Shown: positions 17,117-26,460, counted from the stretch's first letter. The stretch is DNA of 64,000 nucleotides from CAZBGQ01 sp964491515 (GCA_964491515.1 CAZBGQ010000004.1:1-64000), one strand, 5' to 3'. Numbers and translations are program-made. The notes: generated by a model not told the origin, from the letters alone.

Positions 17117-18658
17117 ATAACTCTTTGTGATGGCGGCCGCTTTTTTGACGTTCTCTAACGATGTATTCACCACTGAGGCGCGGACAGTGTTTCGGCGATC
17201 TTTGCTGGCCCGATCTGCCTGCGAGAAAAATAAATTAGATGGAATAAATACTACTCCTCTTTTAGCCAGTTCTAGTAATTTTTCTTCTGGTGGGACGTGC
17301 TGTTTTCGTGAACCTTTAACTTCATTTAAATCAAAAATAATATAGTACTGGTTTCCCACATGAGGTAGCCCCAATGTTTCGGTGAAGGCTGTCATATTGC
17401 CAGCCACCGCTACTTTATACTCTTCGCGTTCTTTCTCGCCGAGCACCATGTGCGCCGCTCCTAAGAATTGCGCGGGCCCGGGGACGAAAGTTGTGTGCTG
17501 AAACTCACCCAGGATGCTCCCGGGCCCCTTGGCCGTTCTAAATAGATTGGTCCATGAAAGTCCTCGTTCTCCGGTGCCTTCTAAGTAGTCTTTGAATATG
17601 GACTCCATAATATATTGTTGCGCTTCTTTGGTGACAAGCACATCTCCAAATCGCAACCCGGTGCTTCGTTCAATCTTGGATCGTGCATTGATTCTGATCG
17701 TTCGTTCTGGGCAAATATCGACCATGGTTTTCTTGTCATCGAAAAACGAGCTATAAACTTCATCGGTGATGATAAGACTGTCTTTCCGTTTCGCGAAAGC
17801 TCCAATCGCTTCCAATGTTTCCTCATCCATCGAAAATCCACTTGGATTGTTGGGATCGATCAAAAGAACTACCTTAACATCACCCTCGTCAGTCTCTAGT
17901 GCCTTTTTAGAGGCCTCGGAAATTTTTCCGGTAACTGGGTTGATTTCAAGTGCCAACACGTCTAATCCACGACTTTCTAGAATACTATTATAAGGAGCAT
18001 ACACCGGTGAGGTGATCATCGCTCGATCTCCTTTAGTAAGGTAGCCAATGCCTTCTTCCCCCATCAGTTTGAACAATGTACCAATCGCATGAGAGGCTCC
18101 GGCCGTAAAAATCACATCTCGATAATCCACAGACTGAGCCAGGCTTTTTTGATGCCACCAGGCCACAATCACACGCACAACTTCTTCACCAATCGGATCA
18201 TGGTACGTTCCTCCACTCACGTTGGAATATTTGAATAGCTCATAGAAAACTTGATAAGGAGAGTAGGGCAGTCCCTGTGCTCGTCCCATCGTAGTCACTT
18301 CACGTAGAAAGGTGTCCAAGTCTCGGAGTAGTCGTTCACAAGTCGCGGCTCCATATTCAGCACGTGTTATGTCTTCTATCCGTGTCCAGATGTCATCCCA
18401 TTCTTCGGCTTTCAGATCGGTCACAACTCGTCGAGTTGTAGTGTTTAGTTTTGAATCCAAAAACACCAAATATGAGAAAAATTGTCGACCTCGCACTCCT
18501 GGCGTGAATCCATATCCTGGGTCCCCACGAGATAGATCTACAACTTTTTCTTCACCCACATTCTCTCGGGCTATTCCTTGTAAAATTCGGAAAATCCTAA
18601 ATGGATTATTCTCTGCAATGGAAAATCCCCATTGATTGTCAGTGAGTCGAAGGGTCAT
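17105..18658 (-). CDS. PLP-dependent fold-type I aminotransferase, aspartate 4-decarboxylase-like
   Basis: The 517-residue protein has an N-terminal domain of ~140 residues not found in ordinary class I aminotransferases, matching the layout of aspartate 4-decarboxylase/aminotransferase (AsdA). PLP motifs: IDPNNPSGF (268-275), TDEVYSSF (298-305), and candidate Schiff-base Lys K328 in NARSKIERSTGLRFG. AsdA turns aspartate into alanine + CO2 or transaminates it; which activity applies here is uncertain. The start is 18658 (MTLRLTDNQWG); the frame runs open to 18715. Its neighbours gdhA and ppdK suggest a small aspartate/glutamate/alanine-pyruvate-PEP set. Confidence 0.75.
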   Translation of the reverse strand: MTLRLTDNQWGFSIAENNPFRIFRILQGIARENVGEEKVVDLSRGDPGYGFTPGVRGRQFFSYLVFLDSKLNTTTRRVVTDLKAEEWDDIWTRIEDITRAEYGAATCERLLRDLDTFLREVTTMGRAQGLPYSPYQVFYELFKYSNVSGGTYHDPIGEEVVRVIVAWWHQKSLAQSVDYRDVIFTAGASHAIGTLFKLMGEEGIGYLTKGDRAMITSPVYAPYNSILESRGLDVLALEINPVTGKISEASKKALETDEGDVKVVLLIDPNNPSGFSMDEETLEAIGAFAKRKDSLIITDEVYSSFFDDKKTMVDICPERTIRINARSKIERSTGLRFGDVLVTKEAQQYIMESIFKDYLEGTGERGLSWTNLFRTAKGPGSILGEFQHTTFVPGPAQFLGAAHMVLGEKEREEYKVAVAGNMTAFTETLGLPHVGNQYYIIFDLNEVKGSRKQHVPPEEKLLELAKRGVVFIPSNLFFSQADRASKDRRNTVRASVVNTSLENVKKAAAITKSYLCG

Positions 18659-18738
18659 GTTGAGTGGGTCAAAAATAAGCGTCGTCACTATAACGAGGCT
18701 CTGGTATCCCCGCAAAGTAATTTGTCACAATAAAGGTC

Positions 18739-19284
18739 TTAGGCCCTTAGTTTCCACCACTTTTTCTTCTTAGGCGCCTCAAGTAGCTTAATCTGATCTT
18801 CGAGCGTTAGAATACGTTTCTGGAAAATTTCAAGCAATTCAAACAAACGCTTTTTATCATCACGATGTTGTTGGATAAGTTGTGTCATCACCGACTGAAA
18901 ATGAGCATCTAGTTTTTCGCTCTGAGCGGGTGGAGGTTTAGGAGTTGCATTAATTTCTTGACGGTACTGATTGATTTTAAACGCTGGTTGCTGAGAGGGG
19001 GGCGCTTCACGGCCGACTGAGCTTTCTGGTTTAACTTCTTTTACAATGGGATCAAATTCTTCCACTAGTTCTGCTTCTTCCGCTTCCTCTGTTGCATCGT
19101 CATTTTTTTCGCTCCCGAAATAATTCATCAAACTATTTTTCTCAACCAAATAAGTGAAACCTTGTGGCGTCTTATATTTACGGTATCGAAGCTTGCTACC
19201 CTTCACCAACCGACGAATTGTTTGCGGCGATTTATCGGCTAAAAGCGCGGCATCTTGCAGGCTGACATATTGATTATTCCCCAT
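18739..19284 (-). CDS. Helix-turn-helix DNA-binding protein with C-terminal coiled coil
   Basis: Family not named with certainty. Residues 1-55 look like a MerR/excisionase-type winged helix: YVSLQDAALLADKSPQTIRRLVKGSKL, then a two-strand wing (LRYRKYKTPQGFTYLV). Residues ~60-125 are acidic then Pro-rich linker; residues ~125-170 form an amphipathic helix (VMTQLIQQHRDDKKRLFELLEIFQKRILTLEDQIKLLE) likely to oligomerise. It could be a transcription regulator or a DNA-organising protein. Two copies of a 15-bp direct repeat lie 20-85 bases upstream of its ATG, a possible operator. Confidence 0.72.
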   Translation of the reverse strand: MGNNQYVSLQDAALLADKSPQTIRRLVKGSKLRYRKYKTPQGFTYLVEKNSLMNYFGSEKNDDATEEAEEAELVEEFDPIVKEVKPESSVGREAPPSQQPAFKINQYRQEINATPKPPPAQSEKLDAHFQSVMTQLIQQHRDDKKRLFELLEIFQKRILTLEDQIKLLEAPKKKKWWKLRA

Positions 19285-19304
19285 TCAAATCTGTTATGAC
19301 TAGG

Positions 19305-19369
19305 CGCCGACTAATCAAGAAAATGATTAGGTAACACGATTTATAGCGCATGATCGCCGACTAATCAAG
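19305..19369. repeat. 15-bp direct repeat upstream of the HTH gene
   Basis: CGCCGACTAATCAAG occurs exactly at 19305-19319 and 19355-19369, 50 bases start to start (about five helical turns). The first copy continues into a hairpin, CTAATCA / TGATTAG, at 19311-19330. Between the HTH gene start (19284) and tRNA-Lys this is the only repeated element. Candidate operator or RNA structure. Confidence 0.7.
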
Positions 19370-19491
19370 CTCGAGTTTTCCGCTTCGTAAGAACGAAAGT
19401 AGCTAATCGTGGCTTGATGCAAGCAAAGAGGAGCTTATAAGGAGCACGCCTACGCCAAACAGGCGCACAGACGATATGTCTATGATTTTAG

Positions 19492-19566
19492 TGGTGGGTC
19501 AGGTGGGATTTGAACCCACGGCTGTCGGCTTAAAAGGCCGCCGCTCTACCCCTGAGCTACTGACCC
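19492..19566 (-). tRNA. tRNA-Lys (UUU)
   Basis: A complete cloverleaf on the minus strand: acceptor GGGTCAG/CTGACCC, T8-A9, D-stem GCTC/GAGC, anticodon loop CTTTTAA with anticodon TTT, T-arm GTGGG-TTCAAAT-CCCAC, discriminator A, and the 3' CCA encoded in the DNA. One mismatch (G-A) sits at the base of the anticodon stem. Confidence 0.95.
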
Positions 19567-19572
19567 ACCGGC

Positions 19573-19600
19573 ATTATACAGATCAGGGCTGAAACGCCAA
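19573..19600 (-). promoter_or_regulatory. Promoter for tRNA-Lys
   Basis: On the minus strand TTGGCG (19600-19595), a 16-base spacer and a perfect TATAAT (19578-19573). The predicted start coincides with the tRNA 5' end at 19566. The rest of the stretch to 19823 holds nothing recognisable. Confidence 0.55.
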
Positions 19601-19823
19601 GAGAATTTTTTTTACCCACATTTTCATTCGTGGCCTATTCATCGGCCGTTCATTAAATGTTCATGATCTCATGATTGAACCTTGGAGTTTTGAACAGTAG
19701 AATTCATTTGACATGACCTCGAAATCGAACCTGGAAATATGGTCTCCCAAATTTGCAATTCTACAGTTAAAAAAACGCGACCACAAAAACATTGACGCAC
19801 GGCACAAACCTCCCTCCTTCTCT

Positions 19824-20378
19824 TTACTCCTCCTGTCCTTCCAGAAAGCTCACCACTACAAATGCGATTGCCGGCAATGAGAACCATAAACTGTGGTTTT
19901 CAATCATAAGTTGAACCAGTATTGACTCACTTCCTAAGGTTGCCGCCGTTTGGAGGCCATCTGCAGCAATCAGGGATAGTCCGGATACATACAATAGTAG
20001 AGTGCTTACAATCAGACCTGCATTTAGCACCCCAAACAAGAATGTGATCAAAAATCGCACCATCATTTTCTGCTCATTGAGAATAGACACAACAAATCCA
20101 CCTCGTACTGAAATGATTACGATCACGGTGATAAAAATCAAAATCTTCATCATGATGAAAAACTCATCCGAATTTGGCCCATCGAGGAATTTCAAGATTG
20201 GCTGAGGCCCCCCTAAGTATTTTTCTACTAAATTCGCTAAACCATCAGCGGTAAGCGCTGCAATGTAACTTCCGATAATGATCTTGAGAGTCTGGTTGCG
20301 CCCCACAATAAAGCTGTAAGCAATAATGATGGAGAAAAACACAACAATGAACAGGTCCCAGGAGAGTTGAACATTCAT
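19824..20378 (-). CDS. Hypothetical membrane protein
   Basis: Not recognised. The 184-residue protein has about five hydrophobic segments (residues ~8-25, ~32-48, ~72-92, ~105-130, ~158-180). The short acidic C-terminus LEGQEE is probably cytoplasmic. No signal peptide, catalytic motif or known transporter signature is seen. It lies 15 bases downstream of dnaJ on the same strand and is likely co-transcribed. Colicin V production-like (CvpA) proteins have a similar size and helix number, but I see no decisive motif. Confidence 0.72.
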   Translation of the reverse strand: MNVQLSWDLFIVVFFSIIIAYSFIVGRNQTLKIIIGSYIAALTADGLANLVEKYLGGPQPILKFLDGPNSDEFFIMMKILIFITVIVIISVRGGFVVSILNEQKMMVRFLITFLFGVLNAGLIVSTLLLYVSGLSLIAADGLQTAATLGSESILVQLMIENHSLWFSLPAIAFVVVSFLEGQEE

Positions 20379-20393
20379 ATCCCTATGGTAGCC

Positions 20394-21512
20394 TTACCTA
20401 ATCAACTTTTCAAGAAAACCGCCTTCACCTTTTATATCTAGCCCGGATTCTTTGACTAAGTCTGCGTAAAGCTCTTTCTCGCGTTTTGATAGTTTCTTGG
20501 GAATTTCAACACTTACCTTTACATAGTGATCCCCGTTTCCGTTTCCACGCATGTGTGGAATTCCTTTTCCTTTTACCTTGAAGACTTGATCAGACTGTGT
20601 GCCAGCAGGAATTTTGAGAGTCACACCTCCATGTAGCGTTTCAATAGTAACCTCATCCCCCAGGACACTTTGTAGTAGGTGTAGATTTTGAGCCGAGTGC
20701 ACATCGTATCCACGTCGTTCAAATTGAGCGTGTGGACGAATCTGAATATGTAGATAAAGGTCTCCATAGTTTCCTCCACGTATGCCGGCCTCTCCTTTTC
20801 CCTGGAGTCGTATGGTGGCTCCATTCTCAATCCCCGCAGGAATTTTTACGGTGACCAGGCTTTTTTGGCGTGTTCGCATTTGGCCATGGCAGCTTTTACA
20901 TTTCTTTTCGGGGATTTTCCCCTGACCTTGGCAACGTGTACAAGTACGCATGGTTTGAATCTGACCTAGGATGGTTTGACGCACTGAGCGTACTTGTCCC
21001 GTTCCTTGGCACTCTTCACACGTTATAATGGAACTTCCTTTTTCGGCGCCAACTCCTTCACAGGGAGTACAGATATCAGCCTTGGTGAGTTCTAGTTGTT
21101 TTTCGGAGCCAAAGGCAGCCTCCTCAAATGAAAGAGTTAGAAGACTTTCTATATCATTGCCTGGCTGTGGCCCATTGGGCTTGGGGCGTGAGCTACGTCC
21201 TCCCCTCCCTCCAAAGAAAGTTTCAAATACATCTGAAAAGTCTCCACTAAAACTAGAAGGATCAAATCCAGAAAAACCACCGCCACCCCCACCGTTACCA
21301 GTAGATCCGAATTGATCATATTGTCGCCGTTTCTTATTATCTGACAATACCTCGTAAGCAAGATTTACTTCTTTGAATTTAGTTTCAGCCTCAGGTTTGT
21401 CCGCATTCACATCTGGGTGATACTTCTGGGCCAGCTTGCGGTATGATCGTTTGATGTCTGCATCAGAGGCATCTTTGGAGACACCTAAAACATCGTAAAG
21501 ATTTTTTTCCAT
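20394..21512 (-). CDS. dnaJ: Chaperone protein DnaJ
   Basis: Hsp40 co-chaperone that delivers clients to DnaK and stimulates its ATPase. The 372-residue protein has a J domain (1-65, HPD at 32-34), a Gly/Phe-rich linker (~70-110), a zinc-finger domain with CTPCEGVG, CEECQGTG, CTRCQGQG and CKSCHGQM (the fourth repeat lacks the final glycine), and two C-terminal substrate domains. The start at 21512 (MEKNLYDVLG) is fixed by homology; the frame is open to 21605. dnaK and grpE are not adjacent, and no CIRCE operator was found. A good sigma70 promoter precedes it. Confidence 0.96.
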   Translation of the reverse strand: MEKNLYDVLGVSKDASDADIKRSYRKLAQKYHPDVNADKPEAETKFKEVNLAYEVLSDNKKRRQYDQFGSTGNGGGGGGFSGFDPSSFSGDFSDVFETFFGGRGGRSSRPKPNGPQPGNDIESLLTLSFEEAAFGSEKQLELTKADICTPCEGVGAEKGSSIITCEECQGTGQVRSVRQTILGQIQTMRTCTRCQGQGKIPEKKCKSCHGQMRTRQKSLVTVKIPAGIENGATIRLQGKGEAGIRGGNYGDLYLHIQIRPHAQFERRGYDVHSAQNLHLLQSVLGDEVTIETLHGGVTLKIPAGTQSDQVFKVKGKGIPHMRGNGNGDHYVKVSVEIPKKLSKREKELYADLVKESGLDIKGEGGFLEKLIR

Positions 21513-21557
21513 AGTGGACACAGTGTAGCAAAAAGATCGGAAAAGCCAACAGGTTGG

Positions 21558-21585
21558 ATTATAAAACATACAAAAGGATTGTAAA
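21558..21585 (-). promoter_or_regulatory. Promoter for dnaJ
   Basis: On the minus strand TTTACA (21585-21580), a 16-base spacer and a perfect TATAAT (21563-21558). Predicted start near 21551, giving a 39-base leader to the dnaJ ATG at 21512. Confidence 0.65.
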
Positions 21586-21717
21586 GGGGAATTAATAAAT
21601 AACACAAAACCGATTTTTTGCTCATCTGTAAGACCAGGACAGGTTGTTGGGGTATCAATAATGAGTGCATAGGGTCACTGGTGCTTGGATATGTCCTCAA
21701 AGGGATGATCCCGGGGC

Positions 21718-22111
21718 TTTGACTAGTCAAAGGGGCGTGTTGATTAACTACTAAATTTGATTCCTCTCGAAAAGTGAAAGTATATTAGGAAACATTTAGG
21801 GTTGATTAGTCAAAGAGGCAAATGGTGAATAGGCGAGAAATCCCTTCTGTTAAATAGAAATAGGGATTGGCACTAGTATGACTAGTCGGAATTAGTGACT
21901 ACTACTTGTTTGAAGAATGTGCATAAGTTGTGGAAAAGATGTTGATAAGTCGAAGCCCATTTTTTTGTGAACTTTTTTGTAATTTAAAATGGCGATAATC
22001 GTTTACAAATAAACAAAAAGGTGGACCTGAGTAGTCGACAAGTCTGACATGTTGGGTAGTCAACGGGTCGATAGAAAACGTTTCGAGGTTCTATTTAGGG
22101 CTTGCGCAAGC
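21718..22111. other. Candidate chromosomal replication origin (oriC)
   Basis: Within a 688-base gene-free stretch (21513-22200). Seen: three DnaA-box-like 9-mers in phase (separate entry); an AT-rich stretch at about 21961-22020 with runs of T and A that could unwind; five TAGTC-type sites at 21724, 21807, 21883, 22032 and 22057, two of them in the 12-mer TTGAYTAGTCAA; a perfect 14-bp palindrome TTTGACTAGTCAAA (21718-21731); a 12-bp palindrome GCTTGCGCAAGC (22100-22111). All genes from 12.9 to 21.5 kb point left and all from 22.2 to 34.4 kb point right. dnaA and dnaN are not adjacent, so this remains a candidate. Confidence 0.6.
21918..21948 (-). promoter_or_regulatory. Three phased DnaA-box-like sites
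   Basis: Read on the minus strand: TTATGCACA (21926-21918), TTTTCCACA (21937-21929) and TTATCAACA (21948-21940). The first two fit TTWTNCACA; the third has one mismatch. All three have the same orientation and start exactly 11 bases apart, one helical turn, as expected for cooperative DnaA binding. A CTACTACTT stretch lies just to the left. Confidence 0.65.
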
Positions 22112-22200
22112 GAAAAAGGCCTTGCTCTGGGTTTCAGGATACAGTAAGGTTCGAAAGGTAATATTTTCTCCAGGGGGCCTCAGGCAGAAGCCAAAAACAG

Positions 22201-22276
22201 GGTCCCATCGTCTAGTGGCCTAGGACACCACCCTCTCACGGTGGAGACACGGGTTCGACTCCCGTTGGGACTACCA
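22201..22276 (+). tRNA. tRNA-Glu (CUC)
   Basis: Acceptor GGTCCCA/TGGGACT (one G-T pair), D-arm TCGTCTAGTGGCCTAGGACA, anticodon stem CCACC/GGTGG with loop CTCTCAC (anticodon CTC), T-arm ACGGGTTCGACTCCCGT, discriminator A, and the CCA end encoded in the DNA. Confidence 0.95.
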
Positions 22277-22656
22277 AGTAGTGAAGGCCAATGAAAGGCT
22301 CCCCAGAAGAGGAAATTAAAAACATAAAAACAAATCATGTCACCAGAATGAGAGTAACGATTGTAACGGCTCCAGAGTTATCTATACACGTACGATTGAA
22401 GGATAAGACCGCACCTTGAAAACTAGTGAAAAAAGAGACCGATGAACCTGAAAAGTTCGTCCCGAATATTATGTGAATGATTGAGTTAGTTCTCATGTCT
22501 GACCTTATTGCATAGGTCAAAGTTTAATTTCAAATTACGATTCCTCTTTATGAGGCGACGCCCCCTTACCTATATATAGGCGGCGGTCCCACTAGATTGG
22601 ATTCCTTATTTTTCTTAGTTAGTTTCATTATTTATTTTTTTAATACTCTCCACATT
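22277..22656 (+). other. Gene-free leader region of the S-layer-type gene
   Basis: No coding frame of substance. It contains a 12-bp palindrome CCTATATATAGG (22569-22580) flanked by GC-rich sequence, whose TATATA could serve as a -10 about 75 bases before the ATG at 22657. No convincing -35 or riboswitch fold was recognised. A long leader is common for abundant surface proteins. Confidence 0.4.
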
Positions 22657-25600
22657 ATGGAAAAGTTACGCAAATTCATTGCGGGCTTGAGTGTGACTGC
22701 GCTTCTCGCATCCGTTATCGGATTCGGGGCCATCGCCTCAGCTGCTACTTTCACCGATGTTGACAGTGACCATTGGGCTTATAGCTCTGTGGAGGATCTC
22801 GCCAGCCAAGGCGTAGTCGAAGGATTCAGCGATGGATCATTCGGTTGTGCTGCTACGGCTAACCGTGCGGAATTCTCAAAGATGGTTGCTCTCGCATTCG
22901 GTTTCGACGCTAGTACGGATTACGATGCCGGCTTCAGCGATGTATCAAGCGATGCTTGGTATGCTGGGTACGTAAACGTGCTTGCACAAAATGGTGTCGT
23001 TGGTGGTTACACTGACGCGGACGGCGATGCTACCGGACTATTTGGTCCTGGTGACACTGTCACTCGCGCAGCTGCTGCCAAGATGCTTGTTGCTGCCGCT
23101 GGTCTTGAGACCATGTCAGGTGGTAACTATTTCTCAGATGTCTCATCTGGAGCTTGGTACTACGATGCTGTTGAAACTCTTTACGCTAATAGCGTAGTAG
23201 ACGGATACGGTGACGGACGATTTGGCCCTGGTGACGACCTACAACGTTGTGCTCTAGCCAAAATGGTTGTTGGAGCTCAGAACCCTGTCCTTCGAGACAT
23301 GGGTGACGACGACGTTACTGGTGACGACGACGAAGTTGTTGATCCAGAAGAAGAAGTTGTAGTATCTACTGGTGCTTTGTCTGTCGCTATGGGAGACACT
23401 GTTACTGGTGCCGCTGTACCTAAAGGTGCAACCGGTGTTGAAATGCTCAACGTTGAAGTCAGTGCTGCTTCCGACGCCGTTCGTTTGAACGAGTTGGTGT
23501 TTCACAGACATGGAGTTGGTGCAAGCACCGATTTCTCTAATGTTTACCTTTACGAAGGAGCTGATCGTCTCACAACTGGTCGAACAATCAGTTCAGAGAC
23601 TAATAACGTTACCTTCAGTGGTTTACGTCTAGATCTTGATGCCGGAGAAACTCGAACACTTACTGTTGTTGGTGATTTCGCTACTGGCGCTAGTGCTTCT
23701 AATACAGACGGATTTGAATTGTTGAGTGCGGATGGAGTTAGCCACAATGGCGCTTCAACCGGAGGGACTTTCCCACTCGTCGGTCCTGCCTTCTCTGTTA
23801 GTGGAGCATCTGCTGGATCTGTTACTATTACTAAACAAGGAAGCCTTTCCAACGTAACTGTTGGTGACGAAGGCGCTCAGGTTGCTAAATTCAGACTCTC
23901 CGCTTCAGGAGAAGATGTTTGGCTACACAATGTTGCTCTTCGATTACGTGGAAGCGTCAGTTCTTCTCTCGTATCAAACTTCACACTCTGGCAAGGTACT
24001 ACCGAGCTAGCTACTGTTGATGCTTTGAACAGTCAAGACTTGATGGTCTTCGTGTTAGCTGATCCACTTGAGATCGACAACGGAAGTGATACTAACTTCA
24101 CAGTGACTGCCGATATCGGCGCTGCTGATGCCAATGACACGATTCTCATCGACCTTGATGAAGATACTGACTTGGTAGCGGTTGGAGCTGTTTATGGTTA
24201 CGGAGCTCAAGTTGATTCTGATGACTCAAATGGTTATGACGGAAATACAACAAGTGCTGTAACTTCTAGTTGTTCTGGTTGGACAGATGCATCTTGTGTG
24301 ACTGTGGAAGGTGGACAATTCACCATTTCATTCAACGGTCCTTCAACATCTGATATTCCTACCAATGGTAACGACGTTGTTTTTGGTCGCTACACACTCA
24401 CTTCTGAAGTGGATGTTGAAGTTCGACAACTACAAGTTACTTTTGCAATGACAACTGTCGATGCAGCTGGAGGTCTTTATAATACAACAGCGTCTACTCC
24501 TAACTTCACCAACATTAAACTTGTTGACGAAGATACAGGAGACGTTCTTGGGTCACCTCAAGATCTTGATTCAAGTAGCGATACAAGCCAAACTTTGGAT
24601 TACACAGACATCTTCTACATTGATGCAGGAGAATCTAGAAATCTTAAAGTAACAGCTGATGTTGCTAATAACTCTTCATTGGACGGACAAATCATCACAG
24701 CTACACTAGAAGAAATTAGTACTAGTGAAGGTGTTCGTGATCTATCTACTGGTGAATATGTTACGGATATTGTTCCAGCTAGCGCTGTTGCAGGTAATCC
24801 AATGACCGTTCAAACACCTACTCTATCTGTAGCCTTGGCTTCTCCAAGTACTTCAGACACGATTGTAAAAGGAACTAACGACTTCGATGCAGGCTTCTTT
24901 GCCTTCACCGCTGGCGATGCCAGTGACATTACTGTCACAGACATGACTGTTTCTTGTTACTTCGATGAGGATGCTGATTCAACTGCTGCAAAGGGATCTG
25001 AGAATTCTCAGCTCTGTTCTGACGTTGTAACTTCAATCACTCTATTCGATGGTGATGGTGCTCAAGTATCTACCTCAAGCAAAACCTTCTCTTCTGCAGG
25101 TGAAGCTACTTTCACTGGTATGACTTGGACTATCCCTGCTGGACAGACAGAACGTCTTGTCCCAGTTGTAAACATCGGACGAAGTGGTGTACCTACTGCA
25201 GGTACTAGCGATATCTTCGCAATTGATTTCACTACTTTAAGTACTGATGTCACTGCTCAAGATGTGGATGGGAATAGTGTCACTTTGAGTGGAACTACTC
25301 CAAATGGAGGAACAACTCCAACACGTGAGATCACGGTTCAAACCGCCGGTCTTATCACTGTTGCTGCCTCTAACGATCCTATCCGAGATGACAAAGTTCT
25401 TGCTAACGATAACTCTGCCAACCCAACGTTGGTAAGTCGTTTCAAGATCTATGGTCAAGACGAAGACTTCCAAGTCACTGAGCTAGCATTCGAAAACGAT
25501 GCTACTGGTGCAACCCTCCTTGAAAATGACGGAGCGGTTATGAGTGTCTACCTACAATACCCAACTTCACTTAGTGCTCCAGACGTACTTGATGGATCAG

Positions 25601-26460
25601 CTTCTACTATTCTAAATAGTAGCGGTCAAGCACTATTCACTGGTCTTGATATGATGGTTCCTGAATCAGAAACCAGTGAGAATGCTGTGAACGTTGAAGT
25701 ATATGTCACTACTAATGCAGTAGGACAAGGTAGTGTTAGTGGTGATCTAGTCGTAATGGACTTCAATGAAGGCCTAGGATTTAAAGCTGTTGGGCAAGGT
25801 TCTGGAACCACGGTAACTCATGGTTCAGCTGCTACGCTCTTCGGTACCACCTCTGATATTGCTGGAAATGCAATCGCTATCTATAAGAGTTTGCCAACCT
25901 TCGCTAAAGATACGTCAAGCACAGCCCCATGTCCTGCTTCAGGATTGGTTGCTGGTTCTGACTCAGCAGTTTACTGTTTCTCAGTCACTGCAAGCTCTGG
26001 AGGAGACGTTGCTCTTTATCAGTTGACCTTTGATGCAACTCAAAACCTACTTAACACAGGTACATTGGGTGGAACTGCCGGATTCACGCTCTTCAAGTAT
26101 GAAAGCGATGGAGGCATCATTCAAAGCTCACTCGGAAGTGGAACATGGGCTAGCAATCAAGTTGCTATCTCCTTCACCTCTGAGGAATTGGTCAGTAAGT
26201 CAGCAACTAACTACTACGTGCTTAAGGCACCGGTTACTTACACTGACAGTACTGATACATCAAGTTTGAGTGTTCGTTTGGCAGCTGAGACCGTAACGGA
26301 GCACACTGCTAACGTAGCTGCAGCCGCTGCTGCTGCTGCCGGACTACAAGCTTGGTCTGATATCTCAGCTACTACTCACTCTGTGACTAGTACTGATTGG
26401 ACCAATGCTTACAAGCTTGAGAACCTACCTAGTGGATACCTACAGCTCTCTGAGTCGTAG
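22657..26460 (+). CDS. S-layer-type surface protein with three SLH domains
   Basis: A 1267-residue secreted protein. A signal peptide (basic KLRK, hydrophobic core, AIASA cleavage near residue 29) is followed by three SLH domains (~30-80, ~88-145, ~150-205), each with the FTDV/FSDV...W...GYxDGxFGPGD pattern; these usually bind wall polysaccharide. An Asp/Glu-rich linker (~210-235) leads to about six repeated beta-sandwich-like modules rich in Thr, Ser, Gly and Val to the C-terminus. The start is the ATG at 22657, since the frame open from 22597 lacks signal character. Codon use is strongly biased (GGT, GCT, GAC), suggesting high expression. A strong terminator follows. The neighbouring polysaccharide locus may make its ligand. 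Confidence 0.9.
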   Translation: MEKLRKFIAGLSVTALLASVIGFGAIASAATFTDVDSDHWAYSSVEDLASQGVVEGFSDGSFGCAATANRAEFSKMVALAFGFDASTDYDAGFSDVSSDAWYAGYVNVLAQNGVVGGYTDADGDATGLFGPGDTVTRAAAAKMLVAAAGLETMSGGNYFSDVSSGAWYYDAVETLYANSVVDGYGDGRFGPGDDLQRCALAKMVVGAQNPVLRDMGDDDVTGDDDEVVDPEEEVVVSTGALSVAMGDTVTGAAVPKGATGVEMLNVEVSAASDAVRLNELVFHRHGVGASTDFSNVYLYEGADRLTTGRTISSETNNVTFSGLRLDLDAGETRTLTVVGDFATGASASNTDGFELLSADGVSHNGASTGGTFPLVGPAFSVSGASAGSVTITKQGSLSNVTVGDEGAQVAKFRLSASGEDVWLHNVALRLRGSVSSSLVSNFTLWQGTTELATVDALNSQDLMVFVLADPLEIDNGSDTNFTVTADIGAADANDTILIDLDEDTDLVAVGAVYGYGAQVDSDDSNGYDGNTTSAVTSSCSGWTDASCVTVEGGQFTISFNGPSTSDIPTNGNDVVFGRYTLTSEVDVEVRQLQVTFAMTTVDAAGGLYNTTASTPNFTNIKLVDEDTGDVLGSPQDLDSSSDTSQTLDYTDIFYIDAGESRNLKVTADVANNSSLDGQIITATLEEISTSEGVRDLSTGEYVTDIVPASAVAGNPMTVQTPTLSVALASPSTSDTIVKGTNDFDAGFFAFTAGDASDITVTDMTVSCYFDEDADSTAAKGSENSQLCSDVVTSITLFDGDGAQVSTSSKTFSSAGEATFTGMTWTIPAGQTERLVPVVNIGRSGVPTAGTSDIFAIDFTTLSTDVTAQDVDGNSVTLSGTTPNGGTTPTREITVQTAGLITVAASNDPIRDDKVLANDNSANPTLVSRFKIYGQDEDFQVTELAFENDATGATLLENDGAVMSVYLQYPTSLSAPDVLDGSASTILNSSGQALFTGLDMMVPESETSENAVNVEVYVTTNAVGQGSVSGDLVVMDFNEGLGFKAVGQGSGTTVTHGSAATLFGTTSDIAGNAIAIYKSLPTFAKDTSSTAPCPASGLVAGSDSAVYCFSVTASSGGDVALYQLTFDATQNLLNTGTLGGTAGFTLFKYESDGGIIQSSLGSGTWASNQVAISFTSEELVSKSATNYYVLKAPVTYTDSTDTSSLSVRLAAETVTEHTANVAAAAAAAAGLQAWSDISATTHSVTSTDWTNAYKLENLPSGYLQLSES

